From assembly GCA_023389745.1 (NCBI GenBank), contig JAEWED010000079.1:1-5726 (forward strand): a stretch of 5,726 nucleotides of DNA. Direction: 5' to 3'. The stretch comes from Actinomycetes bacterium (lineage in GTDB: Bacteria > Actinomycetota > Acidimicrobiia > Acidimicrobiales > Microtrichaceae). The notes under the pieces are model-generated. The model was not told where the DNA came from and searched no databases. It saw nothing but the letters and a program-made list of their open reading frames with translations. Positions 4,501 to 5,726 of the stretch are shown piece after piece (the first letter of the stretch is position 1; each line of letters starts with the position of its first letter). A program made the translations under genes and the position numbers.

Positions 4501-5178
4501 ACCCGCGAGGAGCGCATCGACGAGATCCTCGCGAGCGCTGATCGTGGTGCGGGGTTCGTCCCGCAGTCGGCTCGTGACGAGCTCTGGCGCCAGTACGAGG
4601 TGTCCCGGTTGTTCGCCGAGACGCCCCAGGACGAGGAGGCCGCGGCCCAGCAGTTCGCCGACCAGATGAAGCAGGTCGCGCAGCAGGCGGCGGTCGACCC
4701 GACGGCGTTCATGTCGGAGCAGGAGCTCATGGACGCGGCCCCGGTCGGCACGCAGATCGCGGCGTCTCCCGAGCAGCAGGCGATGGCTCAGACGATGTTC
4801 ATGCAGGATCTCCTGGCCCGTGTCGCCCAGCCGTACGCGGACGCCTACCAGCAGCAGGCCGGCGCCGCAGCCGACTCGATCCTGGCGACAACACCCGGTG
4901 GGCAGGCCGGTGCGCTCATCCGGTCCCAGGCCGAACAGTTCCGTGCGAACGGCAGCCGCGACGCGCACAACCTGATGACGTATGCCCTGTCGCTGCCGGC
5001 GGTCAACGCGCTGCAGAACCAGGCGTCGATGCTGAACCAGCTCGCCCAGCAGCAACAGCAGCAGGCGATGAGCGCGGTCACCTCGGGCTCGTGGCAGGAC
5101 TTCCTCGCCCAGCAGCAGGCCGCGTCGTCGAGCGGTGGTGGGGTCGATCTCAACTCGCCGCTCGAGACCCTGGGGTAA
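4486..5178 (+). CDS. Glutamine- and alanine-rich phage virion-type protein, start uncertain
   Basis: No family is recognised with confidence. From the GTG at 4486 it has 230 residues. Protein-like sequence begins at about GGPTREERIDEILASADRG. The protein is rich in Gln, Ala and Met and mostly helical, with no signal peptide or membrane helix. It holds clusters such as QQFADQMKQVAQQA, YADAYQQQAGAAADSILA and a tract LAQQQQQQAM (about 5041-5070), then a Ser/Gly-rich end (SSSGGGVDLNSPLETLG). Composition and the coupled downstream gene suggest a structural or virion-internal phage protein. The GTG at 4486 has only AGGG one base before it, too close to work well, so the real start has probably been lost at the junction; the GTG at 4600 is a weaker alternative. 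The TAA stop is 3 bases before the next ATG, so the two form one transcription unit. Confidence 0.6.
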   Translation: MLGGPTREERIDEILASADRGAGFVPQSARDELWRQYEVSRLFAETPQDEEAAAQQFADQMKQVAQQAAVDPTAFMSEQELMDAAPVGTQIAASPEQQAMAQTMFMQDLLARVAQPYADAYQQQAGAAADSILATTPGGQAGALIRSQAEQFRANGSRDAHNLMTYALSLPAVNALQNQASMLNQLAQQQQQQAMSAVTSGSWQDFLAQQQAASSSGGGVDLNSPLETLG

Positions 5179-5181
5179 CCG

Positions 5182-5726
5182 ATGTCGGCGTTCGACGAGG
5201 TGCTCCGCAGCTTCAAGGAACGCAACGCCCAGGTCGCACCCGGCACCGTTGGGCGTGACACTGCGCGTCAGTCCGGCGGCATCCTGCGTCAACGGCCCAA
5301 CGCGCTGCGGTCCCTCGAGCGCAAGGCGAACAACCCGGAGTATCAGGCGGCGCTCGCCCAACTCCCCGAGCCGGTGCAGCGTGCCCTCGCGAACCGCGAC
5401 CAGCGACGTGTCGACTCCGGGCAGATGCCGGTGCCGGTCGAGGACGCGGTGAAGGCCGGTGTCGCTGCGACCACCCGCGAGGCCGTCACCCCGGCGAAGG
5501 ACCGTGGCACGTCCATCACGTCGATCCCGGGCAACGCGGTGCGCGACCTGTCCCAGATCGTGAAGTCGCTCCCCCACCTGCCGGGCGCCCTGATCGACGA
5601 GGTCAAGGACATGGCGGACGGCAACGCGGACGACATGCGCGAGCAGGCTGAGCTCGGTCGCACCGGCATCGCCGCCCAGCTGTCCATGCCGGGCGTGCGC
5701 ATGATTCCGGGCACGTACGTCGCGTC
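5182..5726 (+). CDS. Phage virion-type protein, N-terminal part (runs off the window)
   Basis: From the ATG at 5182 the frame is open for 181 codons to the end of the window, so the gene is larger than what is seen. It begins MSAFDEVLRSFKERNAQVAP, followed by a basic, helical region (RQRPNALRSLERKANNPEYQ), a run with PVPVEDAVKAGVAATTREAV, and SITSIPGNAVRDLSQIVKSL then LPGALIDEVKDMADGNADD. No catalytic motif, membrane helix or signal peptide is visible. The style (long, helical, charge-rich, tightly linked to a Gln-rich gene) fits a large internal virion or tail-associated protein, but I do not recognise the family. The start is supported by GGGG (5172-5175) 6 bases upstream and the 3-base gap to the previous stop. 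The opposite strand also has long open frames here; they lack protein-like features. Confidence 0.72.
   Translation, partial: MSAFDEVLRSFKERNAQVAPGTVGRDTARQSGGILRQRPNALRSLERKANNPEYQAALAQLPEPVQRALANRDQRRVDSGQMPVPVEDAVKAGVAATTREAVTPAKDRGTSITSIPGNAVRDLSQIVKSLPHLPGALIDEVKDMADGNADDMREQAELGRTGIAAQLSMPGVRMIPGTYVA

Larger units (their letters stand above)
3619..5726. mobile_element. Phage-derived segment (prophage edge or remnant), continuing past the window
   Basis: From the holin-like gene rightward every gene looks phage-like: a two-helix holin-like protein, a one-helix membrane protein, a peptidoglycan-binding lysin end, then two glutamine- and alanine-rich proteins of virion type. The left edge lies between 3590 and 3631, where a host-type nuclease gene is cut. 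No integrase, repressor or terminase gene is in view, so whether it is a complete prophage cannot be judged. The exact left boundary is approximate. Confidence 0.6.

Noticed and set aside
4495..5577. Upstream continuation of the lysin frame on the - strand to make a 444-residue protein
   Set aside because: It is antisense to the virion genes, and the residue composition (Arg, Leu, Gly, His) is typical of a shadow. Only the part below about 4495 is protein-like.

Overview
The window is a GC-rich, densely coded stretch, probably from an actinobacterium. The signs are strong G/C bias at third codon positions, several GTG starts, a leaderless-looking promoter, an actinobacterial-type ParD-like/zeta toxin pair, and phage lysis membrane proteins like those of actinophages. 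The exact lineage cannot be read from the sequence.

Left part (1-2533), chromosomal genes on the + strand. The window opens inside a GNAT acetyltransferase (C-terminal half only). A ChbG/YdjC-type carbohydrate deacetylase follows, with its metal-binding Asp and His motifs intact. Next is a two-gene toxin-antitoxin operon: a ParD-like antitoxin and a zeta-family P-loop kinase one base apart. Its promoter carries a perfect 19-bp palindrome between the -35 and -10 boxes, a likely autoregulatory operator.

Middle part (2534-3610), on the - strand. A second toxin-antitoxin operon (AbrB-type antitoxin, then PIN-domain VapC, joined by a 4-base GTGA overlap) faces the first one tail to tail. It is bracketed by two copies of a 20-bp sequence (one mismatch) that is the last codons and stop of the neighbouring nuclease gene. 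This suggests the vapBC unit was inserted at the 3' end of that gene and duplicated it. The staphylococcal-nuclease-like gene is itself cut off at its 5' end and lacks most of its active site.

Right part (3619-5726), phage-derived. On the - strand lies a compact lysis-type module: the end of a peptidoglycan-binding protein, a one-helix membrane protein, and a two-helix holin-like protein. On the + strand are two apparent virion-protein genes, the second running off the window. The two strands meet at about 4459-4500 with no room for a normal start on either side, so both genes look cut there.

Overall this looks like a chromosomal locus hit repeatedly by mobile DNA: two toxin-antitoxin modules beside a prophage or phage remnant, with a broken nuclease gene between them. 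The most interesting object is the repeat-bracketed vapBC unit. The two abrupt junctions around the phage lysis module deserve checking as real rearrangements or assembly artefacts.
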